Shown: positions 32,667 through 44,062, counted from the first letter of the stretch. The stretch: 64,000 nt of DNA from Mesostigma viride (GCA_009746045.1 RPFO01000310.1:1771142-1835141); one strand, 5' to 3'. Notes: generated by a model from the letters alone, not told the origin. Program-made: numbers and translations.

Positions 32667-34210
32667 TTAACCCCTAAATGGTCTTGCTGCCGATTTTCCG
32701 CCAAAAATCGAGTTCCAGCCGATGCATCGGCCCCTTCTCGGGGGACCAGATGCCGCGAAATCTATTGAGAATTAGGAAAAGTTTAGCTGAGAAGATCGAA
32801 AGTTTATAAGTTTCTTCACAGCATGGTATATGGGTTTGCATACTTCTGACAAAGTTATAGAGGTGTTCTGGCCGGTCAAAGTACAAGGGGTCAGGGTACT
32901 TTTTCACGTACAACGTGCATTCCGGAAAACGACGACCTGGCCATGGCGGCTTGCGCCCACGCATGGCATTTACGTTTTCGTTCGAATTTTCTGACCAAAC
33001 TTAGGATATTGATTTTATACGTCCTAAAGATGATACAGGCCAATTTTTGGTTCGCGGGAATGCCATTTGATAGGTGTCGGCAGCGTTCTTGCTGGAAAAA
33101 ACTGCGATCAGGCCGGACGATAGAAACGTTGACAGCAATAGATTTCCGGCGTATTTTAAAGGATATATCGGTTTCTTTGTACTTTTTATGATACATAGTA
33201 GTCGTAAACGTGCAAGGGTGGCCAGAAATCGCCGAATCCAGCGACCGTGCTGCACAACTTTGGTGTGCCGAAATGCGCCATTTTGCGGCCACCGCCTGGG
33301 CCAAGGTAACGCCATCCATGCCTGGTAAAGCTTAAGCATCGTTTTCCTATCGATGTTTGACGTTTATATGTACGTTCTAGCTTGTGTAGCACATTCTTTT
33401 TGCATTATTCATGCTCTTTCTTGACCCTGGCCTGGCCCCTTTCTAAAACACCCTTCTTAGATGCTTCCCTCAGTCAGTTGACCTGCCACAGGGTGATGGT
33501 GATAAGTTTTAGAGGCTGTATGGGTTTGAATACCTCCATATATGTTTGTTATACATTTCCCATACACATATTGCATGAGTGTGAGGCAGTTGGCTGGTCT
33601 CTGTGGCATCATCAAGCACGTAACTGGTGAGTAAAAGCTTCCCATTGACAGCATGTGCCACCAGGTGTGCTGGCCATCACCTGGCAAGCTATAGCAGCTT
33701 AGGCCTAGTTTATCCTTGCTAGGGCAGGCTGAAATAGGCTCAACATCACTAGTTTGTTGGTGGCTGCCTCCTAGAATGCATGCCTTGCGTAGGGTATCCG
33801 TACCACGTTACCTACGTGCATGGACAAGGTAGCACCTGCACATAGGTGCCATGTAAGGGCAGTGTGATGATGCAGTTATGTTTTCCCATCATTGTGGAAG
33901 GGAAATGTATTGTTTGGCATGGTTGGTGGCCATATTAGTAGGTAGTATGCCCACCCCTACCCCCTTGGTTGCTTTTTACCAACGGTACCCCTAAGGGCTG
34001 TACTGGGTGTAACTGCTGGTATACCCACCCAAATGATGACCCCAATGGCTCAAACTGTTCAGCAACTAATTGTTTATCATCCCTGAAGTGGTAGGTGCCT
34101 AGGTCTTATAACATAATTCAAAATGCACATTCTACCAAAAATGAAAACGCGCGTCTTGACCCCCCTGACTTTGACGGCAGTTATACATGGCCTTACCTGC
34201 ATATATGTGA

Positions 34211-37200
34211 GTCGATGGTCCCCTTGGTGACCCGTGTGGCGCGCGCCTGCCCAACCGGAATTCGTTGCTGGTGCACATTCGGGCTTCCCACCCCCACATC
34301 ACGGAGGCCGCCATGCGCGCCATGGACTGCTACCGCTGCCCGGCAGCCCATTGCCAGCGGATCTTTTCGATCCACGGGCGGTACCAGCATGAGCGGCAGT
34401 GCCGCCGCCAAACCCCCCAGAACGGCCTGCCCGGCGGCCCGGCGGCCGCACCGGCCTCCCGGTCCGGGGCGGCCCCTCGGTCGGCCCCTGCCCCTCCACC
34501 GGCATCGCAGGGTACGAGCGATCCGGGGGACCTCTCGGCAGGCTGGGCATTCCTGGCCACGCTCCCTTTTGCCGCCTGTGCGCGCAACCCTTGCATGACG
34601 CTCCCGGACGTCCCTCACCGCGCCCGGAGCTTGTTTACGCGCTGCGCCCTGCTTTCCCTGGCCCGGATGCATAGTCACCCTCTCGACGAACTCGGCCACA
34701 AGCTGTTTCTCGTCACCCCCCGGCTCCTCTTAGCGCCGTTGGAGCGGGGCGTGCGTGGCGTACAGGGTGCGGTCATCGCTCGCTGCCGGCGGTTCCTCCT
34801 CGGGGATTGGGAAGGGCTGTGGGCGCTGCAGCCTCCGGCCTCCACCCGGGTGTCGGGGGCCGCCTCCTTTGCCCGGGTGGAAGCTGACGTCATGCGGTTG
34901 GTGAAGGTAGGTGAATTGAGCCGGGCCATGCAAAAGCTTGAACTGACCGCGTTGGCTCCCTCCACTCCCCCGACCCTGCAGGCTTTGCGCGACCTTCACC
35001 CCGACGAACCGGCCTTTGCGGTGCCCGCCCCGGCCACCCCCCCGCCCCCGCCTATTGTCCTGGACCTGGACATCTTCACGGCTGTGCTGAAGGATCTGCC
35101 GAACGCCTCCTCCACCGGCCCCTCAGGCTGGCGCTACGAGCACCTCTCCGTGATGGCGGGCCATGGCGGGGCGACCGCACTCTTTGAGGCTGCCGCCGAC
35201 TTGGCCGCGGGGTCCCTGGCCCCCGCGGCGCGCCCTTGGCTGGCTGGGGCACGCCTCATTGCCCTCCTGAAAGACGACGTCCCCCCGCCTGCTGGCCGCG
35301 TTCGTCCCATTGCTTGCGGCGAGGTCCTACGCAAGCTGGTGAGTAAGGTCATTTGTCGCCAAAAGGCCCCCGAGTTTCGCGCCTACTTCTGCCCCAACCG
35401 GAGTGATACTGAGGAGTCCGTCGCGGCCCAGCTTGGCGTCGCCACCAAAGGGGGCAGCGACATCATCGTGCACACAGTTCAGGCCTACCTCGAGACGCAT
35501 CCGACCCATGTGGCGCTGAAGGTGGATTGCCACAATGCGTTCAATGCTGTCACCAAGGCTAGCATCTTTGAGGCCGTCGGCGAGGCGTTCCCTGACCTTC
35601 TTGCGTGGACAGCAGCCTGCTACGGCGAACCCACTCAACTCTCCTTCCTCATGGAGGATGGGACGTTCGCCGACATCGCTTCCCGCACGGGAACCCAGCA
35701 AGGTGACCCCCTCGGCCCCTTTTACCTGTCTGCCCCGCTGCACAAGGCTCTCCAAGGTGTCCACGCTGCGCACCCGGATGTCGTGCTCCTCGCCTATATG
35801 GACGATATCCATGCCCTTGGCCCGGCCGACGCTGTGGTTGCCGCCCTGGCTGCCCTTGAAGTGGCCATGGCGGCCATCAACCTTCGGCTCACCCTCCCCA
35901 AGTGTGCAGTCTTTTCGCCCCAGGGGGACTGCTCTGGCTTCCCCGCGGCTATCCCGGGGGCATTGGCGCGGGCGCGTGGTTTCTCGTGCCTGGGCGTCCC
36001 TGTGGGTGACCCTGACTACGTCGAAGAGGAGCTCCGGGCCACCGTGGAACAGCGCACCCATGTCCTCGAGACTTGGGCGCGCCTCAAGGACCCCCAGACC
36101 AAAGGGCTCCTCCTGTGGTTTTGCGCCCACCCGCGGGTGGTTCACTGGCTCCGTGGCGCTCCCCCCCACTTGGTGCGGCTTGCCGCGGAAGGCCATGACG
36201 AGCGCATTCAGGCCGCCTTGCAGGTGCTCCTCCCCGGCCCTAGCCTGCCAGCTCACTCCATGCGCTTGGCCACCCTCCCCTGCCGCATGGGCGGGTGTGG
36301 GCTCACCCGCGCCGCCCGCCTCGCCCCCGCCGCCTTCCTTGGCTCTGTTGCTCAGGCCTGGGCGGAGATCCGCCGGTTGGTCCCCAGCGCCGTCAGCGCC
36401 ATTCCCGACTTGGTCACCCCATCCCCCTTCCCCTTTGTGCAGGCTGTGCAGGATTCTTACCTCGGGATCCAGCAGGCTTGCGACCTCGTCCGCCCCGCTC
36501 AGGCCGTCCACCGTCGCCTGCCCCGGGGCACGCCCGGCGTGTCCACTGTCGTCAGTCCTAGTGTCTTCCCTGCCTGCGTTCATGAAAAACAACAAAAGAC
36601 CTACGCGGGTATACTACACTGTGCCGACTGGATGGGTCTGCATGCGAGCTTGAACGATCAGGGGAAGGCTTGGCTTCACTCCGTTTCCCTTGAGGGGAGC
36701 GTGGGGTCCGCATTCCTGCGCGCCCTCCCCATGAGCCCTTTGTTCACACTGGTTCCGGCCCTTTACGCCATCGCTCTCCGCCACCAGCTCTTTGCCCCGC
36801 AACCTCTCATCACGGCGGGTGCGTCCTGCGGCAGCTGCGGGCTTGCTCTGGATACTACTGGGACGCACTACATCGCGTGCATGGGTGGCCAGCAGAACCA
36901 GAACTGGTTCCTCTATCTCCATACCGCTCTCCTCCGGGTGGTGTGTGCCATGGTTCGGTCGGTCTTTCCCCACTCCACCATCAAGTGCGAGGACGCGGAT
37001 GGGGCCGCCCTCTACTCACCCAACCACCGCCCCGACATTACCGTGCTTGACTACGACGGGCAGGGTTGCCACCTGCTCATCGATGTCTCCGTGGCTCGGC
37101 CGCTTTCCGGTCGCCACATCCTCCGGGCGGCTGTGGATGCCGGCGCTGCTGCCGCTGTGGCTGAGCGCGACAAGTTTGCCTCCTACGGCAATGTGGGGCC

Positions 37201-37447
37201 CCACCGGGTCATCCCCTTTGTCCTTGAGGAGTTCGGGGCCATGGGCCCCAAGACAGCGGAGTTTTTCCACGAGTGCTGCCAGCGCCGTGAAGACCGCCTC
37301 GACCTCGAGGGTCAGACCGCCCCGTGGTCGGCCCGCACGTGGTCCTCGTATTGGCGGCAGCGTCTGTCACTCGCCCTCACTCGCACCGTGGCTGATGTGT
37401 TATTCCGCCGCACCCGGGCCGACTTTGTCGCGACCCATGCGGTCTAG
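34211..37447 (+). CDS. R2-like retrotransposon protein: zinc finger, RT, CCHC, restriction-like endonuclease
   Basis: A frame of 1,060+ codons without an internal stop; no ATG precedes the first conserved residues, so the true start is lost. Numbering from 34265: a C2H2-like zinc finger remnant near residues 1-45 (LLVHIRASH, then CPAAHCQRIFSIHGRYQHER). RT from about 280: SSTGPSGWRYEHLS, RPIACGEVLRKLVSKVIC, VALKVDCHNAFNAV, TGTQQGDPLGPFYLS and LLAYMDDIHALG (YMDD at 511). Then CGSCGLALDTTGTHYIAC (CCHC near 854) and NHRPDITVLDYDGQGCHLLI (nuclease PD..D near 921). The nuclease nicks target DNA and the RT copies the RNA there. All motifs intact, the best-preserved coding region in the window. Confidence 0.93.
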   Translation, partial: VDGPLGDPCGARLPNRNSLLVHIRASHPHITEAAMRAMDCYRCPAAHCQRIFSIHGRYQHERQCRRQTPQNGLPGGPAAAPASRSGAAPRSAPAPPPASQGTSDPGDLSAGWAFLATLPFAACARNPCMTLPDVPHRARSLFTRCALLSLARMHSHPLDELGHKLFLVTPRLLLAPLERGVRGVQGAVIARCRRFLLGDWEGLWALQPPASTRVSGAASFARVEADVMRLVKVGELSRAMQKLELTALAPSTPPTLQALRDLHPDEPAFAVPAPATPPPPPIVLDLDIFTAVLKDLPNASSTGPSGWRYEHLSVMAGHGGATALFEAAADLAAGSLAPAARPWLAGARLIALLKDDVPPPAGRVRPIACGEVLRKLVSKVICRQKAPEFRAYFCPNRSDTEESVAAQLGVATKGGSDIIVHTVQAYLETHPTHVALKVDCHNAFNAVTKASIFEAVGEAFPDLLAWTAACYGEPTQLSFLMEDGTFADIASRTGTQQGDPLGPFYLSAPLHKALQGVHAAHPDVVLLAYMDDIHALGPADAVVAALAALEVAMAAINLRLTLPKCAVFSPQGDCSGFPAAIPGALARARGFSCLGVPVGDPDYVEEELRATVEQRTHVLETWARLKDPQTKGLLLWFCAHPRVVHWLRGAPPHLVRLAAEGHDERIQAALQVLLPGPSLPAHSMRLATLPCRMGGCGLTRAARLAPAAFLGSVAQAWAEIRRLVPSAVSAIPDLVTPSPFPFVQAVQDSYLGIQQACDLVRPAQAVHRRLPRGTPGVSTVVSPSVFPACVHEKQQKTYAGILHCADWMGLHASLNDQGKAWLHSVSLEGSVGSAFLRALPMSPLFTLVPALYAIALRHQLFAPQPLITAGASCGSCGLALDTTGTHYIACMGGQQNQNWFLYLHTALLRVVCAMVRSVFPHSTIKCEDADGAALYSPNHRPDITVLDYDGQGCHLLIDVSVARPLSGRHILRAAVDAGAAAAVAERDKFASYGNVGPHRVIPFVLEEFGAMGPKTAEFFHECCQRREDRLDLEGQTAPWSARTWSSYWRQRLSLALTRTVADVLFRRTRADFVATHAV

Positions 37448-37656
37448 ATCCCTTCCAGGCCTGCATGGTGGGCCGGCAGCGCTGTTGCTGCGTGTAGTTT
37501 TGTGATGTATAGTTAGTTGTACCTTGTGCCGCTGGCGTGATCCTTGGATGTCTGTGTCAGATTACTATTAATTTCTTCAGGGTTATTCTCCCAGTTATCG
37601 GGTTTTTCCTTATGTTGCATGCCTATCTCACCTCCGTAATCTATCATTCTCAATGA
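34212..37656 (+). mobile_element. R2-like LINE A (restriction-like endonuclease type)
   Basis: Flanked by an exact 11-bp duplication ATATATGTGAG (34201-34211, 37657-37667). The second copy of the host element (near 48520) shows the site without the insert. It encodes RT followed by a CCHC zinc and PD..D nuclease. The 5' end appears truncated, since the protein frame enters directly from the flank. The 3' UTR is 37448-37656 with no poly(A). Confidence 0.93.
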
Positions 37657-37815
37657 ATATATGTGAGGTTGTGATATACCAACCCGAAGGGCAACTCATG
37701 GACATGCTTGGCCCCCAAGGACAGCCATTGGATATGGGTAGGTTGGATGGCATCTGGTTTGCAAAAATGTGAAGATCCAGCCGATTTATCGGCAGGATCT
37801 CAGACCATTTAGGGG

Positions 37816-38013
37816 TTAAAGGCCATATCAAGGAGACAACCATATGCCCCTTCTCAGGCTACGAGCCACATGTACTCCCAATGTAGTCGTGTTCCTAATT
37901 AATTACTTACTTAATTAATGCCTCTTGTCAGGGATAAGTGCTACATGTGCTCCCAATGGAGATGTGTTCTACTTTAATTTAATTTAATCCCTGAGAAGGG
38001 GCATATGGTTTTT
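37816..38013. repeat. Repeat unit N, right part, ending in a foldback
   Basis: CCATATGCCCCTTCTCAGG near 37838 is repeated inverted at about 37995-38013. Between them, two ACATGT.CTCCCAATG blocks and TTAATTAA runs. The left part of this unit is at 32595-32666, before the TTAA element. Confidence 0.75.
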
Positions 38014-38038
38014 AATACATTCTAGGCGACAACCTGCA

Positions 38039-38489
38039 GGAAGATTGTCAAGGCTACACGCCCGACCCTGTGGGCAAGCCACCTCCCCCCAAGAGGAGGA
38101 GGCGTTTTGATGAGTAGTGTAGTTAGGATTTTTTGTAGACTATATAGATTAGTGTTAGATTAGTTCGTTTTGATGAGTAGCGTAGATAGGGTTTTCTAGA
38201 CTAGATATAGCTTAGAGTTAGGTTAGTTCGATTACGCGGCTTCCTCCACCCATCCAACCTGGAATATTAAAATTAAATTATAACATGCCTCCGTTGGGAG
38301 ATCATGTAGCACATATTCCTTGATGGATGGAGTGGGAAGTGCCGCGTAATGTAACTAACCTAACTCTAGTCTCAAGGAGTCTATCTAGTCTATAGAAAAA
38401 TCCTAACTACCCTACTCATCAAAACGCCTCCTCTTGGGGGGGGGTGGCTTGCCCACAGGGTCGGGTGTGTGAGCCTTGACAATCTTCTG
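38039..38489. repeat. Foldback repeat (arms about 150-200 bp)
   Basis: GAAGATTGTCAAGGC... at 38039 is inverted at ...GCCTTGACAATCTTC ending 38489. Arms share GGGCAAGCCACC, AGGAGGCGTTTTGATGAGTAG, and the TAGTTAGGATTTTT block. Spacer near 38236-38335 is AT-rich and holds ACATGCCTCCGTTGGGAGAT, which is itself inverted at about 38556-38577. Confidence 0.85.
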
Positions 38490-39904
38490 CCACCGCGTCT
38501 TGTTCTGCATGGCAGTCCAAAGAAGGGAGAGAGTGGACCTCGAATATGTGCTGCATGATCTCCCAACGGAGGCATGTTATAATTTAATTTAATTTGTTTT
38601 TGTGCACACTAAAATCTGTGGCCAACTCAATTTGATCAATGCAAGCTATGGTGAGTAAATTTAATGAAGTAATTAATTATGGCCAGTGCCTTTATCGGCA
38701 AGTCAATTTGTAATTGGATCATTTACATGCAGTTTCGGTGAGAAGACGCAAAAAGGGTGGCATCAACCGTGGGTGCATGAAAACCAGTGTGCAAAGAATA
38801 AGAGCACAACATTATGACTGATTACATCCCCCCCCATAACATACTCCCCCTCAGCTGGGCATAGTGTGAAGATTATGAGGGTGCAGGTGCCCTGGTGCAC
38901 CTAGAGCAAGGGTCGCTTACATTCCCACCCTTGCAGGAAGTAGCCCAGAATGTATTAAAAGCCATATGCCCCTTCTCAGGGATATGTGCTACATGTACTC
39001 CCAACGGAGTTATGTTTCTAATTAATTAATTAATTAATCCCCCCCACCTGCAAGTGGTAGCTAAGGATGTGTTAGAGCCCATATGCCCTCTCAGGGCTAT
39101 GTGTTACTTAAGCTCCCAACGGAGATATGTTGTTAATTAATTGATTAAGAAATTCAGACTTATGGCAGATGGTAAATGATTAATCATTGTTTGGACACAT
39201 GCTCACGTGACACAATTGCGTGTAAATTCATGATTCAATTATTTAATGCTCCCATAAATACATACATTATATAATTAATGAATAGACATTCCTCGCTGGT
39301 TGTCTCTTTGATAAATCCATTAACCATTGCATGAAAAAGTCTTATTGTAACCTATACAAACCTACACTAGATGCATTGCCGGCCTCGACAACCTGGAGGC
39401 ATCCATGGCAAGTCGATATGGAATGAATGGAAGGGAGATCTCGCACAACAAGGAACAAAACTTGAGTAGTCTATGCAAACCAACATAACCAGTCAATAAA
39501 ATTACCATTTACTGCACCAACATTGGTTTGCCCAAACAGGCATCTGCCTCTTGCCACACATGTAACCCCACCGGCCAAAGACATGTCTGAGTGCCAGATC
39601 CTTGCCCACCCCCCGCCCACAACATCAACTATCTTACTAGGTGATCTCAACAAATGTCATCAAGCAAAAAAAAAAAAAAATTGGGTTCACCGTGGCGTGA
39701 GTGTCGCCAAATGGAGGATCATGGCAGGTGTTTCTTGAATCCATAATGGCCAAATCATAACATAAGTGAGGTGCCACACAATATTGATATTACATCCAAC
39801 AAAAAATGACAGAATGAGAAAAGCTAGAAATGATCGTGATGAGTGGTTGTCCCTAGCGATCAACTATGTGAACGTGTTCTGGGAGGAGTATGTTGCAGTC
39901 GTAA
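38490..39904. other. AT-rich non-coding region with partial N repeats
   Basis: N-family sequence recurs at 38885-39030 (uninterrupted TTAA site at 38958-38961) and 39040-39140. TAATTAAT runs and a poly(A) run at 39667 occur. No supported gene; open frames are short. Confidence 0.6.
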
Positions 39905-40465
39905 AGTATCCATCCATGCATCGATCCATCCATCCATGCATCCATGCATCCATGCATCCATGCATCCATGCATCCATGCATCCATGCATCCATGCATCCA
40001 TGCATCCATGCATCCATGCATCCATGCATCCATGCATCCATGCATCCATGCATCCATGCATCCATGCATCCATGCATCCATGCATCCATGCATCCATGCA
40101 TCCATGCATCCATGCATCCATGCATCCATGCATCCATGCATCCATGCATCCATGCATCCATGCATCCATGCATCCATGCATCCATGCATCCATGCATCCA
40201 TGCATCCATGCATCCATGCATCCATGCATCCATGCATCCATGCATCCATCCATCCATCCATCCATCCATCCATCCATCCATCCATCCATCCATCCATCCA
40301 TCCATCCATCCATCCATCCATCCATCCATCCATCCATCCATCCATCCATCCATCCATCCATCCATCCATCCATCCATCCATCCATCCATCCATCCATCCA
40401 TCCATCCATCCATCCATCCATCCATCCATCCATCCATCCATCCATCCATCCATCCATCCATCCAC
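39905..40465. repeat. Composite microsatellite (CATCCATG)n then (CATC)n
   Basis: Inverse of the 31740-32275 tract with different lengths: about 330 bp of CATCCATG units, then about 220 bp of CATC units. The simple block again lies next to repeat X. Confidence 0.98.
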
Positions 40466-42368
40466 CCATCCACTCATCAAGCGCACGTATATTGCGTCAC
40501 ATGGGTGGCAATAAAACAACCTTCAACCCCTAGAAACTGATTGGGAGGGCATCCAACCTTGTCTCACTGCCTCAAGTGGTCAGGCCACAACAAGTTCTCT
40601 GAATCATGGTGACACCTAACTGCGAGTGCTAAATGATTCTTGGTTTCAATGTGCTGCCCCTCACAGTTTGGACCCTAAACCCTTGCCTAGTACGTTGCAA
40701 CACTTGTTACACGCTGTCAACACAACAAGACACAGAACATGTCCCATTGGGGAGCCACGGAGTAATGGCATTGCCGCAGTAAATGCCAAAGTGAATGCTA
40801 AATACATCGACCCCTAGTGTAGGAATAATTAATTGGTACTCTTGTGCACATGCATGGCTGCCAAAATGAATTAACACACGCAGATGGATACTTGTTTACA
40901 GAAGTTATGCTTTGAATACGTCGTCGTGTAAACCAACGCCCTTCGCCCTAGGCTACACCGTTCACATTAAGCGCATGTATATGAGTATGCATCGTGTGCT
41001 GTTGCTTCAAGCTTGTTCCTATACACAATCACACCGTAACAGAAACTGGCGTTCATCCAATACAGAAAACGCCCGCCACAAATTCCAAGCAGGATCTGAG
41101 CGTAGACTTGGCCGTGATGCTGACCATATCAAGCAACTATCAATTCCTGGCAAGCAATGGCGACCGTAATGACAATCACCAGCACGCAGCACCTGCTAGA
41201 AGAAAAAATCCAGCAACTACTAGCAAAAGTCAGGTGGGTGACAGGTGCCAGGGGTATGCAGCCAAGATCAAACAGTGGAAAACATGGGCACAGTAGGGCT
41301 TCCCATCCCACGAACAGCCAAAGTCTCCCTTAAAAATGTGTTCTTGATGCACGTTTGATGCACGGGAGCTAATCCAAAGATGTTCCCCAAGGAAATACAG
41401 GGAGAGCCTGTGGGGAAAACAGGGGGGAAACTGCATTGCGGGTAATGACCCACTGTATATGCTCCCGACCCGTTGCCGACGGAAAGCAAATGGTAAGAAA
41501 CTACCTGGACGGTAATGATGTAATTGAAAGACGTAAGAAGCTTTCCCGAACCGACGGAAGGACGACAAAGCGCAGCGTGTAAGGCAGAGGCAGTTGCGTA
41601 TTGCTGAAAATGACGCGACCAAAACGGTTGCCGATCATGAAAAAACGGACCTCCATCCCGTTGCTGACGGAAACACAGTGTAGAGACGCGGCCTGGCTTG
41701 GAAGCAGGACAGACGATGGAAAAACGCTAGACGAACTTCCCAACCGAAGTACTTACAAAAAAATGCAGCGGTAGAGACTGCAGCCTGCTGCAGTGCAGGA
41801 ACGCCAACCAGAAGCGAAGGGTTCCTGCGAAATAGAAGGAGACAGGCCGGAATACAGAGGGTAACGTTGATGACGTTACCACTCGAAGTGGGTAAATGGA
41901 AGTGGCCGACTGAAAAGTCGCTGGCATTTCTGCCCTGGATGGAAAACGTTGGGTAAGCAAATCGACCCGTTAGCAATAAAATGGGAAGAGCGCCCAGACG
42001 AAACAACCGCAGCTTACCCAAGCGAGATGAACTCTTTCTTGACAGTCGTCCATGCCAACGTCGGCCAGCCCGGGCCAGGTAGCTGCCGCGGCCATGCCGC
42101 ACCAGAATTTGAATTTTGTGCCCGGCAACGTTCCTAAAATGCAGGAATGGCTGGGCCGACGGCCGACGCGTGGCCCGTGGCCCATGGCCCGTCGCCCGTG
42201 TTTTTACGTGCCTGCGCCTGGCCTGCCTTAACGCTGTTAAGCCCGAGCGCCGCGCCCAGCCTTTGTCATGCCAGCCTTTGTCATGCCAGCCTTTGTCATC
42301 GTCTGATGAAATCAGAATCTGCTGTTTAATACCTGCTGTATATATGGTATTACTCTTTCCGGGCCTGG
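40466..42368 (-). repeat. Inverted-pair repeat X, copy 2
   Basis: Near-identical inverse of 29835-31739 with scattered substitutions and small indels (for example an extra ACCATATATACAGCAGGT-like block near 42340). No recognised gene. Confidence 0.85.
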
Positions 42369-42821
42369 ACACTTTCTAGATCGGAATCTGTATTGTCTGG
42401 CCCACTCTGGTTCCGGGAGACAATCTCTACTAAAATGGCAGCCTGAACAAGGCCTGAAGATTCAATCATGGCTCCGGACTGCTCCGGAACTTGGATTCTC
42501 CCTTTTTTATTTCCGCGAGGCGGTTACTGTTCAACTGAACTTTTCACGCGGACAAACAACAGGTAGGTACTGCAATCTGGTTCAAAAGCAACTTCCCCGC
42601 CTCCCTGGAAACTGAACCCCCGACGCAGTCGGGGCACGTGTAGGGTGCAGATTCCGTAACGTCTTTATTTCATGTCCATCTACGGACACGATGGTCCGAG
42701 AAATGAAAAATTCATTGCTTTGGACCAATTCTGACCAAATCTCGGGACAAATCTACCAGTTCGTACTTGTCCCACTGCAGTGGTACAAGTTCCGCACTTG
42801 TCCCACTTGTGGACAAGCTGC
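42369..42821. other. No gene recognised
   Basis: Unique-looking sequence without coding evidence. ACTTGTCCCAC repeats begin near 42765 and lead into the palindrome. Confidence 0.4.
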
Positions 42822-42966
42822 TTGTCTCACTGGACACTCGTGGGACGCAGCGCTCTAGTGGCCACTCGGGACGACTTGTAGTCACTCGGGCCATGCGGCC
42901 CTCGTGACTACAAGTCGGCCCTCGTGACCACTATAGCGCTGGTCCCACTCGGGTCCAGTGAGACAA
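42822..42966. repeat. Imperfect palindrome, about 145 bp
   Basis: CTTGTCTCACTGGACACTCG at the left is matched by its inverse ending ...CCAGTGAGACAAG at the right, with GTGACTACAAGTC / GACTTGTAGTCAC inside and the centre near 42892. Confidence 0.85.
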
Positions 42967-43020
42967 GCTACACTTGTTTTCGCGAGATCTACTCGAATCC
43001 AGCGCCGTGTAAATTTTCTT

Positions 43021-43490
43021 GTTTTTGAGTACCCCCCTAGGCAACACCAACAAACTGAGCCACATATACTGTAGAGTCTCTGCTGTCAGTCCGTCAGCAA
43101 GTTGGATCCCACGCCAGTTATAGCGTGACAGAGATTGTATAGCCCTGGTGGGCTGGTGCTTGCCTGACACCGCAGGGCTATACAATCTCTGTCTAGTTTC
43201 TCTGTCTAGATTCTCTGCTGCCCATGTGCGGCGTGGGACACAACAACAACAACAACAACAACAACAAACTCTGTCTAGTGTCTGGCTATAACTGGCGTGG
43301 GATCCGACTTGCTGACGGACTGACAGCCTACAGATTGTTGTTGTTGTTGTTGATTCCCACGCCGATTCTATGGATGGCTGAAGTTCAGTTTTTTTCAGTG
43401 GGATCCGACCCAGGTCGTCCACTAACAAGTAACGTGCGGCGTGGGCAACAACAACAACAACAATTACTAACAACTTACAAGGAAAAAAAA
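43021..43490. repeat. (AAC)n and inverted modules
   Basis: GTCAGTCCGTCAGCAAG...GGATCCCACGCCAGTTATA at about 43087-43128 is inverted at 43280-43332. GGGCTATACAATCTCTGTC at 43178 is inverted at about 43130-43147. GCGGCGTGGG followed by ACAAC repeats occurs at 43228 and 43437, with a TTGTTG run at 43337. The same module is at about 10265. Nonautonomous element remains likely. Confidence 0.7.
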
Positions 43491-43751
43491 ACTTTCGTCG
43501 GCGGAGCCATTTCGGAAGACCCAAGGATTCGAAGAAACGTCGAAGCCAATTTTCCCGGGGAAACCTGGCTCCTTTATTTCCAGTTTTGTTACGACCCGCG
43601 CCGCTAACTTAGTGGGTTTATCCCGGCCGTTGGATCCATCATCGGACGCTCCAGATTGTCGGAGGCTAACGTTTTAACTTTTTTCATTTTGCCTTCGTAT
43701 ATAGAAGGTAACCGAGGTGTGTGAAGAGGGGACGAATTTCCATTGGCGTCG

Positions 43752-43961
43752 ATGGATCTTCTGCGCGAAACTCCTGAGTCAGGCACAGACAGACAGAGAT
43801 TCTATAGCGGCCGAATCTCTGCTGCAGAGCTGCCCACGTGCGACGTGGAAATCAACAACAACGACAACACATCCATCGTGAACCGCAACGGCTCAATATT
43901 GGTGGTTGGCAAGCGCCCCCGAATATTCCACATCTTCGGACGCACAGTTGAGCGCACGTGA
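43752..43961 (+). CDS. Short open frame, possible exon, unknown function
   Basis: ATG at 43752, TGA at 43959. About 70 residues: DLLRETPESG..., EINNNDNTSIVNRNGSILVV and RPRIFHIFGRTVERT. No recognised domain. It is upstream of, and on the same strand as, the Ser-rich frame at 44259, so it could be an exon or chance. A CT/AG intron between them cannot be proved from sequence alone. Confidence 0.25.
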   Translation: MDLLRETPESGTDRQRFYSGRISAAELPTCDVEINNNDNTSIVNRNGSILVVGKRPRIFHIFGRTVERT

Positions 43962-44029
43962 TGATTTGGACGGGTGTAACTGGTGTAGTTGAACACACAC
44001 ACACACACAAAAAAAATGGCGAAAGAAAA

Positions 44030-44062
44030 TAAGGAGGCACTGACACCCATTTCACCGGAAAT
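44030..44062 (+). other. Short match to the L1-like 3' end
   Basis: ACACCCATTTCACCGGAA is identical to the last bases of the LINE at 27514-27531, with AAATAA just upstream in both. Too short to call an insertion. Confidence 0.35.

Larger units (their letters stand above)
32671..37815 (+). mobile_element. piggyBac-like (TTAA) nonautonomous element, copy 1, split by an R2-like LINE
   Basis: Ends CCCCTAAATGGTCT and its inverse, flanked by TTAA (32667-32670, 37816-37819). The uninterrupted target is seen at 38930-38975. Without the LINE it is about 1.69 kb, homologous in reverse to 48376-50074. TTAA duplication with ends starting CCC is the piggyBac pattern. No transposase was found in either copy; frames of about 110-140 codons are open but unrecognised. 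Confidence 0.88.

Noticed and set aside
32891-33339. Transposase of the TTAA element in the 112-142 codon frames
   Set aside because: Frames are short, no DDD-type motif is seen, and they break differently in the second copy.
35327-36595. 422-codon minus-strand frame, and 58006-59655 minus-strand frame of 549 codons
   Set aside because: Both lie exactly antisense to R2-like coding sequence, are GC-driven open frames, and have no recognisable domain.
34212-37656. Insertion of the R2-like element in ribosomal DNA
   Set aside because: The flanks are a piggyBac-like element, not 28S rRNA, and no rRNA sequence was recognised anywhere in the window.
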